A DNA stretch of 64,000 bases from Blasia pusilla (taxonomy: Eukaryota; Marchantiophyta; Marchantiopsida; Blasiales): the NCBI GenBank assembly GCA_050084515.1, contig CM114272.1:12896001-12960000 (forward strand). The letters run 5' to 3'. Positions 32,890 through 46,490 of this stretch are shown here, in pieces. The notes beneath the pieces are model-generated. The model saw only the letters and a list, made by a program, of their open reading frames with translations. It was not told where the DNA came from and did no database searches. The first letter of the stretch is position 1. Each line of letters begins with the position of its first letter. Position numbers and translations under genes: made by a program.

Positions 32890-34765
32890 ACCACCTCAAA
32901 TTTCTTTTCCAACATATTCCATGATATTTTCAAAAGTTGAAAGACATTATCATTATAAGGATATCATTATCTTGGAGGAGATAATGACATGTCAACCGTT
33001 CAATTGAGTTTTTGCCCTATCTACCCAATTATATTAGGGCACTAACGTGAGCCATATGGGAATTAGATGGCTCAATATGAACACAACCTTGGGATAAGAG
33101 GCCTAGCCATTGGATAGAGACCCTACTACAAGGCTCTCTTGCCCTCATTTTTTTCTCGCTCTTTCGTGCTTTTGGATCCGTAGTGCCATACTCTCCACCC
33201 GTACTTTTGCGTTTGCAAATATGCACAGCTACATAGATTTATTTATGTGGTTTTACCTAGGAAATTGTACAACTTCATTTCCTTACTTTCACCTACGTAG
33301 CTCTTCTACCTCACATTTTTTTTCACTTGTTCGGCTTTGCTTCCTCTCTTTCATGCTTTTATTTGCATTTTGTGCTTTCATTTGTGGAGCTTTGGCTGCT
33401 CTATTGCTTCAATTCCGCACTTTCACATGTGCAGCTCCACTACCTCCACAACTTGGCTCAGTTCACTGCTCCGTTGCCTCTACAACTCATTTTCATCTCT
33501 TGCAAAGGATATGCCTTGTTGCATCCCAAGCTATGACTTCTATGTAGTTGCTTTTGCAGCCTCGTTGTCAACCCTCCAGAGTCTTCGGCTTCTGCTTCTA
33601 TTTCAAGGACTTCTTTCAGGTTGATTTTCTTATTATGGATCGTTGTAGCGTTGCTCATCAATGATCAACCCACATTAACCATGTTACTTTTGTGTCACTA
33701 GGGTTTAGTATGCTTTATTGTTGTTGTTGTATTGTGTACTCATGTTCGGCATTAACTTCCCGCTCCGTCTGAATGAGGAGTGTTGAACCATTCTTTTTTT
33801 GGTCCTTTCCGTATTGTGTAGCTTCTGATTGGCCCTTACTTTGCATTATGTTGATGTAGTGCATTTTTGTCCCTTCCACTTGGTTTTTTGCTGCCACAGC
33901 TGTCCGCTTGCAATTTTTTCACACAATTGTGAATTTGTGATTAGCAAAGTGGGAATCTCTGCATTATCCTAAATGTGATCGCTACAAGGATTTCTGCCCT
34001 AGGCAATTTCACTTTGGTCTAGACACTCCAATTTCATAGCCCGACTTTGCCAAGCTACAACCTCAAGCTAGCCCCTAGAGCTTCCCTTCCTCCCTTCTTT
34101 CACTCTTACTTGTTGATGCTATTCAACAATTCACACCTTCTCATCTAAACTCGAGATCTCTTCTCCATTAACTTCCTTTTTTGTTGGGTTTAGGTTCGAA
34201 AGGTTTACAAATTTTAGTTTAGGTTAGAATATAGATTAGGGTCTACTTGCTCACGAGCTCATATGTCCAAGAAATAAAAGACTATGGGTACGTTTCTACA
34301 TAGATAAGGAACGTATAAATGATGGCCCTAAAATTATTTCATTTTCTAGCTCATCTAATGACAAGAGACAAGCAACCTCCATCAAGATGCATCTTTACAT
34401 GAAAAAGTCTATGTAGCATGGAAGGATATATGGTACTTAATGTATGATTGGATTGATTTTGATCCGTCCTTGCTAGAATTTTTAATCGAGTTTGTAGGAA
34501 GGGAAAGAGGAAGATCGTATTTTCCAAAGGTAATTTGCTCTCATACGGGGTGTACTCACTGCATTATCTCCGACATGTACACTTTGGACCATTGTCATGT
34601 TGAGAGCTTGAATGCGTGCGCTCGTGCGTTTCACCGATTTGGATCTGGATAGCATCACGTTTAATCCAATTGAACTATTAATGGTAAGGTTTAAACCTTC
34701 ATTGATCATGCCAAGTCCAATGAGCACATCAATCTTGCATGGGCTCCAAACTGGGACAAGAACAT
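32890..34765. other. No recognisable gene
   Basis: Pyrimidine-rich, Phe/Ser/Leu-rich frames at 33110-33620 look like chance translation of low-complexity sequence. Confidence 0.45.
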
Positions 34766-35053
34766 GGTTGCACGACGGACATGGATGGATAAGTGTGGAC
34801 ATCTCCATGGAAATGGATTGCAAGAGGTGGGTCTTACACCTATAGCTTGTCGTGGAAGGCAAGGGTGGGCATGGCAATCAGGAGGGAGGGAGTGGAGGTA
34901 GGATAAGGAAAAATTGGGAAAGTGCGGAACATTGAGGTAAGTGGGGGGCAGAGAAACAAGGGGCAGGTGGAGCCCAAATGGACAAGTCCTTCCATAGGGA
35001 GGATGTAAGTCCATGGACATGTTCGCAGACATGGACTTTGCCTTCATGCAACC
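34766..35053 (+). mobile_element. GGTTGCA inverted-repeat element (purine-rich subtype)
   Basis: Left end GGTTGCACGACGGACATGG and right end GACTTTGCCTTCATGCAACC. Interior blocks shared with 42366-42695, 54438-54719, 61819-62111 and 62716 onward: GTGGAAGGCAAGG, GGAGGGAGGGAGTGGA, CCAAATGGACAAGTCCTTCC, GATGTAAGTCCATGGACATG. It has no coding capacity and so is non-autonomous. Confidence 0.8.
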
Positions 35054-35617
35054 TTTGGAAAGAAGTCAATGGCCAAGGCCATTGCCACAAAAATCTAACT
35101 TGTGAAGTAGCCCTTTTGACATTATTTTTGCAAGTGTCCATATATCCTTGCAAATAAGGTTATGCCATTTTTGAAATATCTCAATATCTGCAAGTTGCTA
35201 GCTTCTATCAATATTGTTATAACCAAAGACCTATACCAAGATGAAAAGAGTTGTAGTGAAATGTCTTATTTCATCGTCCAAGTTTTGTTTTGAAGAGCTC
35301 TTGCTAGAGTTCAAACCTCTCATTTCTTTGGAATCATGATTCATGAGTAAAATGACATATATGTTACAAGGCATTTGGTTATGGTCACCACTTTGATTTG
35401 AAGTGGGTCGAGGAGAATATTTTTTCTACAATTACTTTAGTGTGAATCAAAATGTTATGATGTTATTACTGAAATTTTGCTGCAACTTATCAAACATGGA
35501 GGGATGGAGTTTTCCAAAATAGTAGTATTTGGCTTAGACGATGCTTAGAAAAAAATGGTAGCTAGCTAGCTATATATAGCCTAAATAAGCCAAAAGGTAA
35601 ATCTTTACATTATTTTA
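35054..35617. other. No recognisable feature
   Basis: AT-rich. It precedes the hAT remnant and may hold its eroded upstream part. Confidence 0.35.
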
Positions 35618-36186
35618 GTTCATTGTGTAGCCCATAGGAAAAATTTGGTTGCTTTGATAGCTGTGAAAGCTCTTGATTGCGAGTCAATCTCCACTTAAGT
35701 GGATTCTATTATCAACAATGTATCTATTTACTTTAGAAGGTCCTCTAAGCGGGAAAAAGTTCTCTTCATTGACTCCAAACAAGTTATGAAGAAAACTATA
35801 AGTCAATGGTTATCCCCTTATCAAGATGTTTACACATTGCATGATTCTTAAGAATTGGCATTGAAATACTTGAGGGATATTTTCCCTTTAGAGGATGATG
35901 GGAACGTTTCATATTTATTTAATAGGTTTAGATTATTCTAAATAATCTATCAGTTGTAATTTCTGGTTGATATTCTTTCGATTCCATTCTTGCAAATTTA
36001 AGCTAGATATTTCAATACAAGTTTGTGGATATTACCACTATAGGGAGTATTATCAATTTAGAGATAGCTAGGATTACAAAGGATTTCGTGATGGAAACTC
36101 ATGACTTGAATGCTTTCGACTTCTCTAAAGATACAACTTACCATTATCTCTTTGACTTTGGGCCGCCTTATGGATATTTTTGACAT
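35618..36186 (+). pseudogene. hAT-superfamily transposase remnant
   Basis: Cut-and-paste transposase fragment. One plus-strand frame (35618 on) reads HCVAHRKNLVAL, then a single stop, VDSIINNVSIYF, SSKREKVLF, SQWLSPYQ, a second stop, and LALKYLRDIFP. These match the segment around the H-C-x-A-H and R-W-L-S-x-x-x motifs seen in many hAT-type transposases. After a gap the frame FVDITTIGSIINLEIARITK and LFDFGPPYGYF (to 36186) continues in the expected order. Only three stops in about 150 codons. The N-terminal zinc finger and first catalytic part were not found. Confidence 0.72.
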
Positions 36187-36397
36187 CTATAATTTGACGT
36201 AAGGTGAAAAATATTTCATACCATAAACATGTCTGATGATCACATAGGGTTGGACTTAGAGGCTCCGTTATTATTTCAAAAAAGATATTTTGAAAGTGTT
36301 GGTATAGCTTTATAGGATCGATTTCAAGATAAAAACCTTATTGATGCAATGAGAATTTTTAATCCTATGCATATGCCTTCTTGACAAGTAGAATCAA

Positions 36398-36421
36398 GGT
36401 TGCACATAGGAAAAGTCCGTG
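36398..36421 (+). mobile_element. Left end of a GGTTGCA inverted-repeat element, interrupted
   Basis: GGTTGCACATAGGAAAAGTC is the left terminus of the family. It stops where an R3 repeat (TGTCGTGCGCATACACAT) begins at 36423. GC-rich sequence of the 41651-type interior reappears at 36891-37090 beyond the microsatellite. Confidence 0.6.
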
Positions 36422-36524
36422 TTGTCGTGCGCATACACATCGTTACACAACATACATTTTTGTCAGTGAACATATACACACGATCCAATGCTAACTCATA
36501 GCATCAAAATATCAAGACGATGAG
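36422..36524. repeat. R3 repeat fragment
   Basis: TGTCGTGCGCATACACATCG, ACACAACATACAT, GATCCAATGCTAACTCATAG and TATCAAGACGATGAG match 14275-14390 and 14812-14960. Confidence 0.65.
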
Positions 36525-36891
<367 letters not shown>

Positions 36892-37090
36892 CTCGAGTTC
36901 ATGAGGCCCACACCTCGACCCGCCTAGACCGCAACGTAGATACGAACGTCATCCATTCTTGCCATCCGTTTTGTAGCCTGCATCAAGCGAGTTGGGTCCA
37001 ATTGAGCTAGATGTGGCCCACGAAGCTTGCACAACATGCTCGCATGAGGCCCGTTTGCACATCCATTTGAGCCCCCTATGGGTAGGCTCC

Positions 37091-40000
37091 CATTAATTCA
37101 CATCCATTTGATCCCTGTCCGCCTCCCTTAATTCAAGTCAGTACCCATTCTGCCTCTTAAGCATGCACAGGCCATGAGGATATCAAAAAAACCGAAGCAA
37201 GGGACCCATAAGGCATGTTCATGGATATTTTATAAGAAGTTAATTTTCGTGCAACCATGAGTAGGATTCAATAGTTTGGGATGTAAAATTTTTGAAAGAC
37301 CAATGTTTTACATACCCAAATAAAAAGTGGAAGGATCACAAGCTTAGAGACTTGTGAGCTATGGTAAGTTGGAGTCCTCTCTGTGATGAAAAATTTCAAA
37401 TTTGTTGGTCTCGGAAAGTGTAGTTAGAATACATTGTGTTGGTACTGTCATATGTGGGAGAGAATTTTCCTTTAAGAGCATGATCAAGAGTAAATATTGT
37501 AATAGGTTGGCCACAAAATATTTAGATGCGATTTTGAGGACTGTCTTGGAAGGGCCGTCCTCTAATTATGAGGATATGTGTTTGATTCCATGATTTTGTG
37601 GGAAGAATTTTGCTCTTTTTAGGTACTTATTTGCTAATTCAGATAAAGTATATCTCTCCACATGTATAAGTGGAAGCTGTTGAAACATTTGAAATTACAG
37701 GACTTTTACATTTTGAATTTTAGGAAGTAGGAGCCTTTTAGAATGCTAGGAGCACTAAGGCTCCAAGTATTCTAGAGGGGTAGGATCCTCGACTTCTCAT
37801 AGTGGGAGGCTTCCCAAGTTTGACTCATGCTAAGGATAATCACATGATGTGATCAAGGAGAGAGAATCATAAACGTAGTATGATAAGGTTAGGATCTAGA
37901 AGTTGTAAGGGTTTATAGGTTATTGACAACAAGTTGTTATGGATGTATTAGACGTTGAGAATTGTATTAGAAATCCTCTTGAAATTTTAAAAAATATGCA
38001 TTTTGGAGAACAATTTCCTATAAGATAGCTCGATTTTGGCCGGCAATTGCAAATTCTATCAAGCATTGGCTGAAATATGGGAAATTAGGGCCAGAAATGT
38101 GGTTGGGGGGAGGAATTCAGATTTAAACCGATGGCTATGAAACATATGAGAAAATAATCTATACTCTCAAAATCTATGAAAATATCTGGTACTGTGAAAA
38201 AGAAAAGAAATCATGCTATTAAGAGCATTGGCTGGTGCTGAGAGGCTCCAAATGAATGCCACGTGTGGAGCCTTCATATTTGAAACTGTTGAGAAAAGAC
38301 TAAAAAGAATGTAAAGAAAGAAATGAATTTGTTTCAAGTACAAGGTCTCTCCAATCGTGTCAAAGGATGGGGGTAAGGCCGATCCCGTCTTGATGACAAT
38401 CATATGTTATCGCCACACATGACAAGACCCAGTCGTGCAGTAGTCTACCTCCATGTCACATGAATCCTCCGACGTCATGATATCTATTATTAGCACTAAC
38501 CATAGCCTCATGATCGCGGGAACTCCAGATGGACTCCAAATAATGGACGGAGTATGACTTTTTGCCTGTACAAACAGAGGCTATACACGTGTTCTCCTTT
38601 ACTGCGATATGGCTGGGCCAGGCTTCAAGATACAATATTCATGTCTTTATGTGTGCCCTATCTGCGACCACGCCAGAACTGTACGTTGGTGACGTCGATC
38701 TCGGAACTTTGACGGACGAGATTAGATCCATTTTCTTTAATATTGGGGGATATCTACTACGATTTCCGCGCTCCTGAACGAAAAGTTAAATTTGAATATT
38801 TTGTGCGAGTTGCGACAAAAGAAGGCTTTTTGCATTGATGGATGAATGAAGGCTAGGCTTCCCGTGGGCGACGAGTTTTAATATGTGGGCAGCTGCCCGA
38901 ACGATGTGCAAGGGGCCACGTCTCCAAAATCACGGGAGGGTCTGAGCCGGCCTGACCGACTGACCGAGGTGACCGACCCCATATGGGTTTGCTTGTATCC
39001 TCTGGACTCTCTAGTTGAGTACAGGTGAACTGTTATTACGTATGGATATGAGTACGAACCCAAAAAGTCGACTGATTGGATATGGAGTTATTTTTTCAAT
39101 CTGTTGTTCGAATTTTAGGGTAAGTTGTGAATTTTATTCTTTAATGATTCAAAATAAAAAGTTGTTACAGTGTGTGACTCATTTGAATATGGTGACGAAA
39201 TGGAAATTGTTTCGAATTTCTTTGAGGTCATCGTTCACAAATCAATTTTACCTTCAATATCGCAAGAAGGAGAAAGGCATCTCCTTCTTTCGTTAATTTA
39301 TATTCAACTTATTTTGTTATGTTATTTCAAACACGTGTCTAAAGGAAACAAAAGTGTATGTGTGTCATCAAATGAAGAGAGTTTCAAAGTCCATATTTTT
39401 TTAATTATATAAATTATGAAAATTTTTACTTTATATACTCTATTTATGAGTGGAATTGAATAATTTGAAATTTTAGTTATAAGATGGGTAAAAATCAGGA
39501 AATTTATTTTGGAAATTTAAGCATAGATTTTGCAATGATTATAATCTCATGGTTCTTGTTTATGTGAATATGACCAAGTTCTTGCGCAAATGGCCCCATG
39601 GTTATCCATATAGGGATTCCTAGATGATACAATCGAGTTTTGTTTTTTTAACCCCTTAAATAACAAGTTTCCTAAAGTATCAAGGAATCATGCACAAAGC
39701 AAGAGAGAAATATGATTTTCAAGTAGACTAGAGGCTGGATGGCCAAATGAATATTGCAGAGTTGATAAAACATGTCTACGTTTACCCTAAATTCCTTTCC
39801 CTTTGATTGGAGAATGATAAACCACAAAAATAACTTGACATTGAAAAGAGCTCAAATGTGAGCGTGGACACAAAAGAGTCAATAGATTCATTGTAGTGGA
39901 ATATGTACAACCCCTAAGTCATTCATTTTCCTTGTGTAATCAATGATCACAAGTATCTTCATGTGTGATCTGAAAATACGAGAAGAAACACATGCCCATA

Positions 40001-40609
40001 CAACTAGACATAATGGAGTTTCAATTAGTTTTGTGTATGTCATCCCTCCCTCTACATATGTGACAATGTATTCCCTACCAATATGTATTATGGAAAATAT
40101 ACATTGAGCCATATACCTTTTAAATACACACATCTATTGCAGATTTTTTACTCAAGTAATTTATGACTTGAGGAGAGTTAGCTGTTGAAGTCCATCCAAA
40201 GGATCCGAATGGTAGTATGATGATGCAAACACATGCAATTATGACACTTGTTGAGTTATGACACAAAAATCTAGGCCATATTTTTCTAAGTAACAAAATG
40301 GAATATCCCACTCCAAAATTTTAATTATCTAACAATACCACATGTCACCAGGGCTTGCTCTATCACGGGTCTAGTTGGCATATCTACCAACCTAGTAGCT
40401 AAAGCCTACCATGAACTAATGGGGAACATTACGAGAAAACGTTCTAGTCCATCACATGCATATGCTCCCTAACTACCTTTGTACAAGAGGTACCAAGCTT
40501 TCCATCCATGACAAATACCCAAAACACCTACCCTAGTCCAACTCCCACAAATACCAAATCCATGGCGAAAAAGGTGGAATCTAAGTCATGTAATTTCCAT
40601 CCCCATAAT
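37091..40609. other. No recognisable gene; a CpG-richer block at 38560-39060
   Basis: Short frames of no recognised family. Between 38560 and 39060 the sequence is richer in CpG (for example 38690-38720 and 38920-38980). No terminal repeats or coding motifs found. Confidence 0.4.
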
Positions 40610-40806
40610 CAAGGTTGCATGGCAAAGGACAAGTGTGAATATGTATTTGGAAATTCCCAGCCCGCACTCGTGCTCGTCTCAAAGTCCGCTTGGAGCTTAT
40701 TTGCGGGCTAAGGTGCGAGTCGTGGGTACCCAAGCCCGAATAGACATACATAAGTGCGCGAACACGAACATGTTGCAGAAACGGACTTTGTCTGTGCGCA
40801 ACCTTG
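40610..40806 (+). mobile_element. GGTTGCA inverted-repeat element, short GC-richer subtype
   Basis: Left end CAAGGTTGCATGGCAAAGGA and right end GGACTTTGTCTGTGCGCAACCTTG. The ends are inverted copies of each other with a few mismatches. The interior shares GGGTACCCAAGCCCG with 42087-42104 (GGATACCCAAGCCCG). Confidence 0.78.
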
Positions 40807-41397
40807 CCTTTAATGTACTTGAAATACGCTTCAAATTAAGGTGACAAAATATTTTCCTCTAGAATTCCTTATGATGTCATGCTCTTACTCCACTAGTAGG
40901 CACAATTTCTTTTCTTAGAATCAATGATGGTGTGAGTAGTGCCTCCATTTGTGGGTTCACGAATACCACCTTCAAGATAACCAACCCGTAATGTTGCAAC
41001 ATCGCATTGGTAATATCATGAACAATACGTTCATGATATCACTTTCAATCGTAGATTTCAATCTAAGACCCTATACCAAAATTAGATGCCATGAACCTTT
41101 GTTACTCCATGAGTGGAAATAATCATCCACCTCTTGCAAATGAATACCGCTAATTATTTCTCACATGGCTTCCTCTAAAAGTCTTATAGACTTCCAACTT
41201 CACAGTCTGTACACCCTAATAATCACTCTCCAATTTTATAAGAACTCAACTATTGGCTTGAGGCTAGCTGGCCCTAGAACACTCATTGTCTCTATCATAT
41301 CACTCAAATCAATGACATTGCTTGCTTTTGATCTACCTCATGAGGATGTGTATAAAGCCTTTATTGATGCATAGCCCATGGAAATGAGAATGTGCAG

Positions 41398-41529
41398 GTT
41401 ATGAAGGCAAGTGGGGGGATGAGAAAGGAGGGGGAAATGGGGCCCATATGGAAAAATCCTTCCATTGGACGGACGTACCTCCACTAATATGGAGATTTTT
41501 GTAGAAAGAGACTTTGTCCATATGCAACC
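41398..41529 (+). mobile_element. GGTTGCA element, 5'-truncated
   Basis: Purine-rich interior, GGGGCCCATATGG, AATCCTTCCATTGGACGGAC and right end GACTTTGTCCATATGCAACC. The left part is missing. Confidence 0.75.
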
Positions 41530-41650
41530 TCGTGGACCACACGTGACAAATTTCAAAACTCTTGATCAAATCAATTGACTCACTATCCAACGATAACAAT
41601 GATGTGATATAAGGGAACTTCAATAGTTCCTTCCTAGAAGACCCTAAATA

Positions 41651-42151
41651 CAAGGTTGCATGGAAACGAAAAAAGTTCGTCCATGGGACAGACATGTCTA
41701 GACAAGTGAGGATATATCGCTCAGGTATTCACGGCCCGCATGGGAGTCCATTCCTTAGACTTGGGCAGACCGAGCCTGCATCCATTTTGTGGCCTGCATG
41801 GAGCCAATGGCAAGCCCGTAGCAAGGACCGCAGAGCATGTGGGGCCCCCATTAGATAGGCTCATAGGGCCCGCGGTTGAGTGTGCATAGGGCCTGAAGGG
41901 CGGACCCTCACGTGTGGGCCTTAAGCTCACCTTGTGAGCCCTGTGCGGGCTTTGCATGGGCATGATCCCTCCAAATGAGGGCCTTGCCCGCCCTTGGGGG
42001 CTTGGTTGTGGGTGCGACATCAAGGGCTTGCCGTGGGTCACTAAAAGGGTGCGAGCTCGGCCCGCGCTTGGCGGGCTCCGGCGCAGGCGGTGGATACCCA
42101 AGCCCGCACACACATGTCTACGGACACGAACTTTTTCGATACGAAACCTTG
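41651..42151 (+). mobile_element. GGTTGCA inverted-repeat element, long GC-rich subtype
   Basis: Ends CAAGGTTGCATGGAAACGAA and TTTTTCGATACGAAACCTTG are imperfect inverted repeats extending about 40 bp (with AAGTTCGTCC / GGACACGAACTT and ACATGT in both). The interior is rich in GGGCC, GGCCC and GCCCGC. The 130-codon minus-strand frame over it has no recognisable domain. Confidence 0.78.
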
Positions 42152-42365
42152 GCTCAACACCTCATTCTTTTTACTTCTATTTTTTTTCTCAAATTATCCC
42201 TTTCTTCCCAACCTTTATAGTATAATATGATGAAAATATTCTAGTCTCACACTTTGAAGCACTTGAGCTCACCTTGAGACTCCCATAATTTTTCCTAACT
42301 CATCTAAGCATTAGGTTAAATGGATCATCCACAAGACCACTATTAAGAAAACCGCCCTATACCAT

Positions 42366-42695
42366 GGTTGCACCAAAACGAATAAATCCGTCCCTAGGAA
42401 AGACATGGAAGGATTAGTGTGGATATATCCACGAACATGGATAGCAAAAGGTGGTACCCACGCTAAAATTCCATGATGGAAGGCATGAAAAGGGCGAGTG
42501 GGGTAATAAGGGTGGAGATGGAGGGAGGAAGAAACCGGAGAGTATGGAAAACGAAGGAAAGTGGAGGGAATGAGAAAGAAGGGGAAGGTGGGGCCCACAT
42601 GGAGAGGTCCTTCCATAGGATGCACATAAGTCCACTGACACAGACTTTGTCCACATGCAGATGTTTGCGAACATGGACTTTGTTCACTTGCAACC
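42366..42695 (+). mobile_element. GGTTGCA inverted-repeat element (purine-rich subtype)
   Basis: Left end GGTTGCACCAAAACG with GTCCCTAGGAAAGACATGG, purine-rich centre (42470-42600), GGGGCCCACATGGAGAGGTC and right end ACTTTGTTCACTTGCAACC. The right part contains two tandem copies of the CA(C/T)(A)GACTTTGTxCAC block. Confidence 0.8.
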
Positions 42696-44596
42696 TTGCC
42701 CTGTACCCACAAAGTTGCTATACATCCAAGAGGTCTACACTCCACAACCTCATTCTTATTCATGATTGTCAAGTCTCCGCTCATACTCAAAACAACCCAT
42801 TCACTTCCAAAATATCTATCATAAGTTCTACCTTACACTCAATATCCCCAATGATAAGAGAGTATTGTAAGAATAGAAATTGAATGAGAAACCTAAATAC
42901 GCTCCCCATCAATCTTCTTCAAGGTTAAACATTATCGCTCCATGCGGTACGAAGACCTATGAGGCATAATAATCTTTCTGAACAGCAAGTCCAGTTTCCT
43001 TGATGCAAGTGTAGACATACTAGTCGGTACCCGCATGTGTGTCGCCACCTCTGGCACTCTATCATGGATTTTTGGTGCAAATACTTCATATCAATAGAGG
43101 TCAAAATAATATGGTCGCATTGAGTTGCAAATAGTGTATCAACTTGCATTGGACACTGAATTTAAACAAAAAAACTAGAGAGAGGAAATTCCTAACATAA
43201 ATGAGCCAAAGAAGGGCTAGAAAGGGGCAAGATAGAAAAGACCAAATATTTTTGGTAGACTTTTCGTAAAATGTATTGCTGAAGAATGCGGTCTGAGAAA
43301 CCATTTGAAAATAACTTGGTGGAAATCTTGTCAAGAAGTGAACCATTACAGATTATACAACCAAGAAACTCGCCAAGTATGAGTCTCTAACATGCTTCGA
43401 AATCACACTTTACTCAAATGCCCCCCAAATATTTTACAAATTTATCCCATTTTGTGCTCTTGTTGGACTAATCTTCAGAAGAAAAAAAATCAGCCTTCTT
43501 ACTAGACACCATTACCACTCTTACCAACATATTTTTAATACCCCTACTTCCAGTTACTACCTAAACATGATTTGCAATAAGGAGCATCACATCCGACCTT
43601 ATGATAAAAAAATCTAACATTATGGAACGTCTCCATCCAAGCTCTACAGAGAGGCTATGTCATTAACCACCGATAAACACCTTAACCCAAGAAGCCCCAA
43701 ACTCGTCAACATAATAGATTTTTAAGGTCGACCAACCAATATTATATGTTGTATAGAATCCCAACAATGCTCTTGTTCCTTTCAAGAATTTGTTTCTAAT
43801 TCCAGTTCTTATTAGTTTTCAATGGTTTTAGAAGTTCAATACCAAGATATTTGATAATAAATAACACTATTTTAATGGTTTGTGTGATGGATGAAAATAA
43901 CTATATAAAAATAAGAAATTAGTACAAAATGAAAAACTTATGAGGACTATTCAATGATAAAACTGATGCTTAAATTTTCATTTCTCTTGTATTTGGAAGA
44001 ATGAAATTCATTTAACTAATGTAGAAAGGAAATTCTATAGGAAATGGATCCTAATGATATAATTATGACATGTTTCTAAGTTTCCCCATAAGAGGAAGAT
44101 ATTATCTTAAATAAATTTTCTATAATATTAAAATTAATAATAACCCTAAAAATATGACATGTAGTAAATTTTTTAATTTAAAAATGATAAAGTCCCTCCC
44201 TCATTTTTTATGATTGCGCTTTGATCGCAGTCTCTTCCATATTAGGAAAAGAAACGATGAATATTGTATTCGCTTACTAATCGAAAACCCACGGTCAAAT
44301 TAACTAGACCTCGAATCTAAACCCTCAAACATAAGTGTTTTTGGGCTAAAATCATCATAGCTAGACCCAATGCAAGCAAAAGGCAAATCCTCCAAGAAAC
44401 CAATTTTTTACAAATAAACTATCTGGACCGAACGCTGGTACCACCCTATGGTTTAATACGGGAAGTCCCCTAAAAATACTTTTGCGAAAGGAAAAGAAAG
44501 GCGCCGAGAGTCATAACATGCAGTGGGTTCTTCACATGAAAGTGGGAGCCGTCTCCACCCCATAGGCCATGAGGCCTTGGCAGCTCAAGACAGAAT
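42696..44596. other. No recognisable gene
   Basis: AT-rich with short frames only. Confidence 0.45.
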
Positions 44597-45178
44597 TTGG
44601 GTCTCTCATGTACTTCCACAGCGCTCTATGTACACCCTCGATTTTGGGAACTCGTGTCTAGCGAACGTGCAGTCGACGCTGGACTGGCGCTAAAAGTGGG
44701 ACGCTTTTGTCAAGGTATTCGTCGTTATCGTGAACAGATAAAATGGCACTTACTTTTCGCTGCCATCTTACCACATTGTTGTTGTACTTGTGGGCTCTTG
44801 TACTCATGGTGTTGGTATGTGTAAAGTGGTCAGGCTGACCAATGGCCACCGCCCCCCCATCGCCTTTTAGTGTGGCTTCGTACTCAAGATGTGCACGTCA
44901 AAGTCCACACCTCAGTTCCATGGTACAAAAGGAGAAATTCGATGGAAATTGCTGCCGCTTTTGGGGACGATCTTGGATTGTTGTACATGGAGCTCTACTC
45001 AAGATATGGTGGTATGATCTTACCAATTGCTGATGCTCGATGGTACGCACATCTTCCCTTTTTATTATCCTCCACTCTTTCTCAAGATTTGGATTTAGAA
45101 TTCCGCACTAGAGGTACTATGATTTCATACGTGGTGGTGAAAAAGCGTGAAGGATTTTCGTTTCGTTGTGGATTATGA
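44597..45178 (+). CDS. Unrecognised open frames in a moderately GC-richer block
   Basis: Two plus-strand frames of 75 and 102 codons (44597-44824; 44870-45178). The second reads IAAAFGDDLGLLYMELYSRY and then RYAHLPFLLS-like sequence and ends at a stop. I do not recognise a family, and there is no neighbour context. It could be an exon-sized host fragment or chance. Low confidence as a gene. Confidence 0.2.
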
Positions 45179-46490
45179 TATGGGAAAAGTCAAAATAAAA
45201 TGCAATGAAAAGTAAGACCATCTATATTTGGCCACAAAGCTGGTTTATGCAATAAGCACATAATTTTGACACATGTGGGAATCCTAGGTGGAAGGTTTCC
45301 CATCACTAATAAGGGAAGCACTCATTGCCTTAATTCTACATTAATAGGAACACACGTGTCCTTTCAAAGGCCATTCCTTTCTAAAAACCATGATAACCTC
45401 ATTGTTATATTGCTTTCACTTGGATCACCACTTTTCCAAGATGAATGTGATACTAATTATGCTCCCATCTATATTATTACAATCATAGGAGTCTTTATGC
45501 AGGAGGAAAGTTATCTCTTTCCTCTTAGATTTAAGCTTTCTATGATGGAATGGTATTCATGTGTCATACTTACATTTTGGGGTATAGATTAGGTGAAATT
45601 ATAATGATATTCTAATGTGATTCCTATGTGTATGTATGAACTGGTATTAAAAAGCACTGGGATGTAATAGGGGCTTTAAAGTATTATGGTACAAGAGACA
45701 ACTTTCTTTGAATGAGTAATAATCAAACCACAACTTTTTGATACTTTGGTTCAACCAAGATCTGGACAACGGGTGGATTCGCAACACATCCATGAGCCAA
45801 TGAGATGAGATATAAGCTTAATGGCAAGGAGACACTCATGAGGAGATAGTGTGGAGTTCACATATATTTCCTTCTTAAAATTTTGACCCTATATTAGTGG
45901 GATGCACGAACATCATTAGAGAAGTACAATGGTAAATTCCCATATCCAAAGGCCAATGAGGAGTCAATAGGTTGTTATGATGTCCATGAAACCTAGGTAT
46001 TGGCATTATAGGTATCTAAGACCTAGGTATTATGATCAAATTTTGTATACAAGGTAGAAGGTTCATGTGGGAGGGGACTACTATTTTACGAATGTAGGAG
46101 GATCATAGTGTGTAAATACTGCCTCGTACTTCCCAATAAGATAATTTAGTGTATTATGCTCATCATAAATACCTCTACTCAATAGCTACATCCTATTTTT
46201 ATCATGGGATTTAAGTTATAAATAGAATTAAGATTTTGGAAGACTGTTGTCATAGATGGGCTATCATCACAAGTATGTGATGGAAATAGTGAAACACTTC
46301 TCCAAATGAATTAAGTTGGTGTTATCATGGAAAAATTTAAATCAAGGAGAAAGTTTTATATTTCAAGAATCAATTTCATATGTTAGGTCATTACAATGAA
46401 CAAACATAGATTATGAATAATCAAGATATCAAGTTTAGAGGAGAGTTTTTGGGCCTTAACTGGTTGAGCGTTCATGACAGGGTTGCATGA
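45179..46490. other. Mostly unrecognised; possible gypsy protease end at 46440-46485
   Basis: The plus strand at 46443-46480 gives FLGLNWLSVHD, resembling the D-x-L-x-G-x-D/N-W-L-x-x-H end of a Ty3/gypsy protease, just left of the inverted-repeat element at 46491. The rest holds short frames only. Confidence 0.35.

Noticed and set aside
33110-33624. Three overlapping Phe/Ser/Leu/Cys-rich plus-strand frames, up to 145 codons, resembling membrane proteins
   Set aside because: The hydrophobicity comes from pyrimidine-rich sequence. Open in several frames at once, with no recognisable family.
34482-35153. Several minus-strand frames of 91-131 codons around 34.5-35.2 kb
   Set aside because: They follow the pyrimidine-rich complement of an inverted-repeat element, and similar frames appear at every copy of it.
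41721-42225. Pro/Arg/Gly-rich frames of 67-130 codons on both strands
   Set aside because: They cover the GC-rich interior of a non-coding inverted-repeat element.
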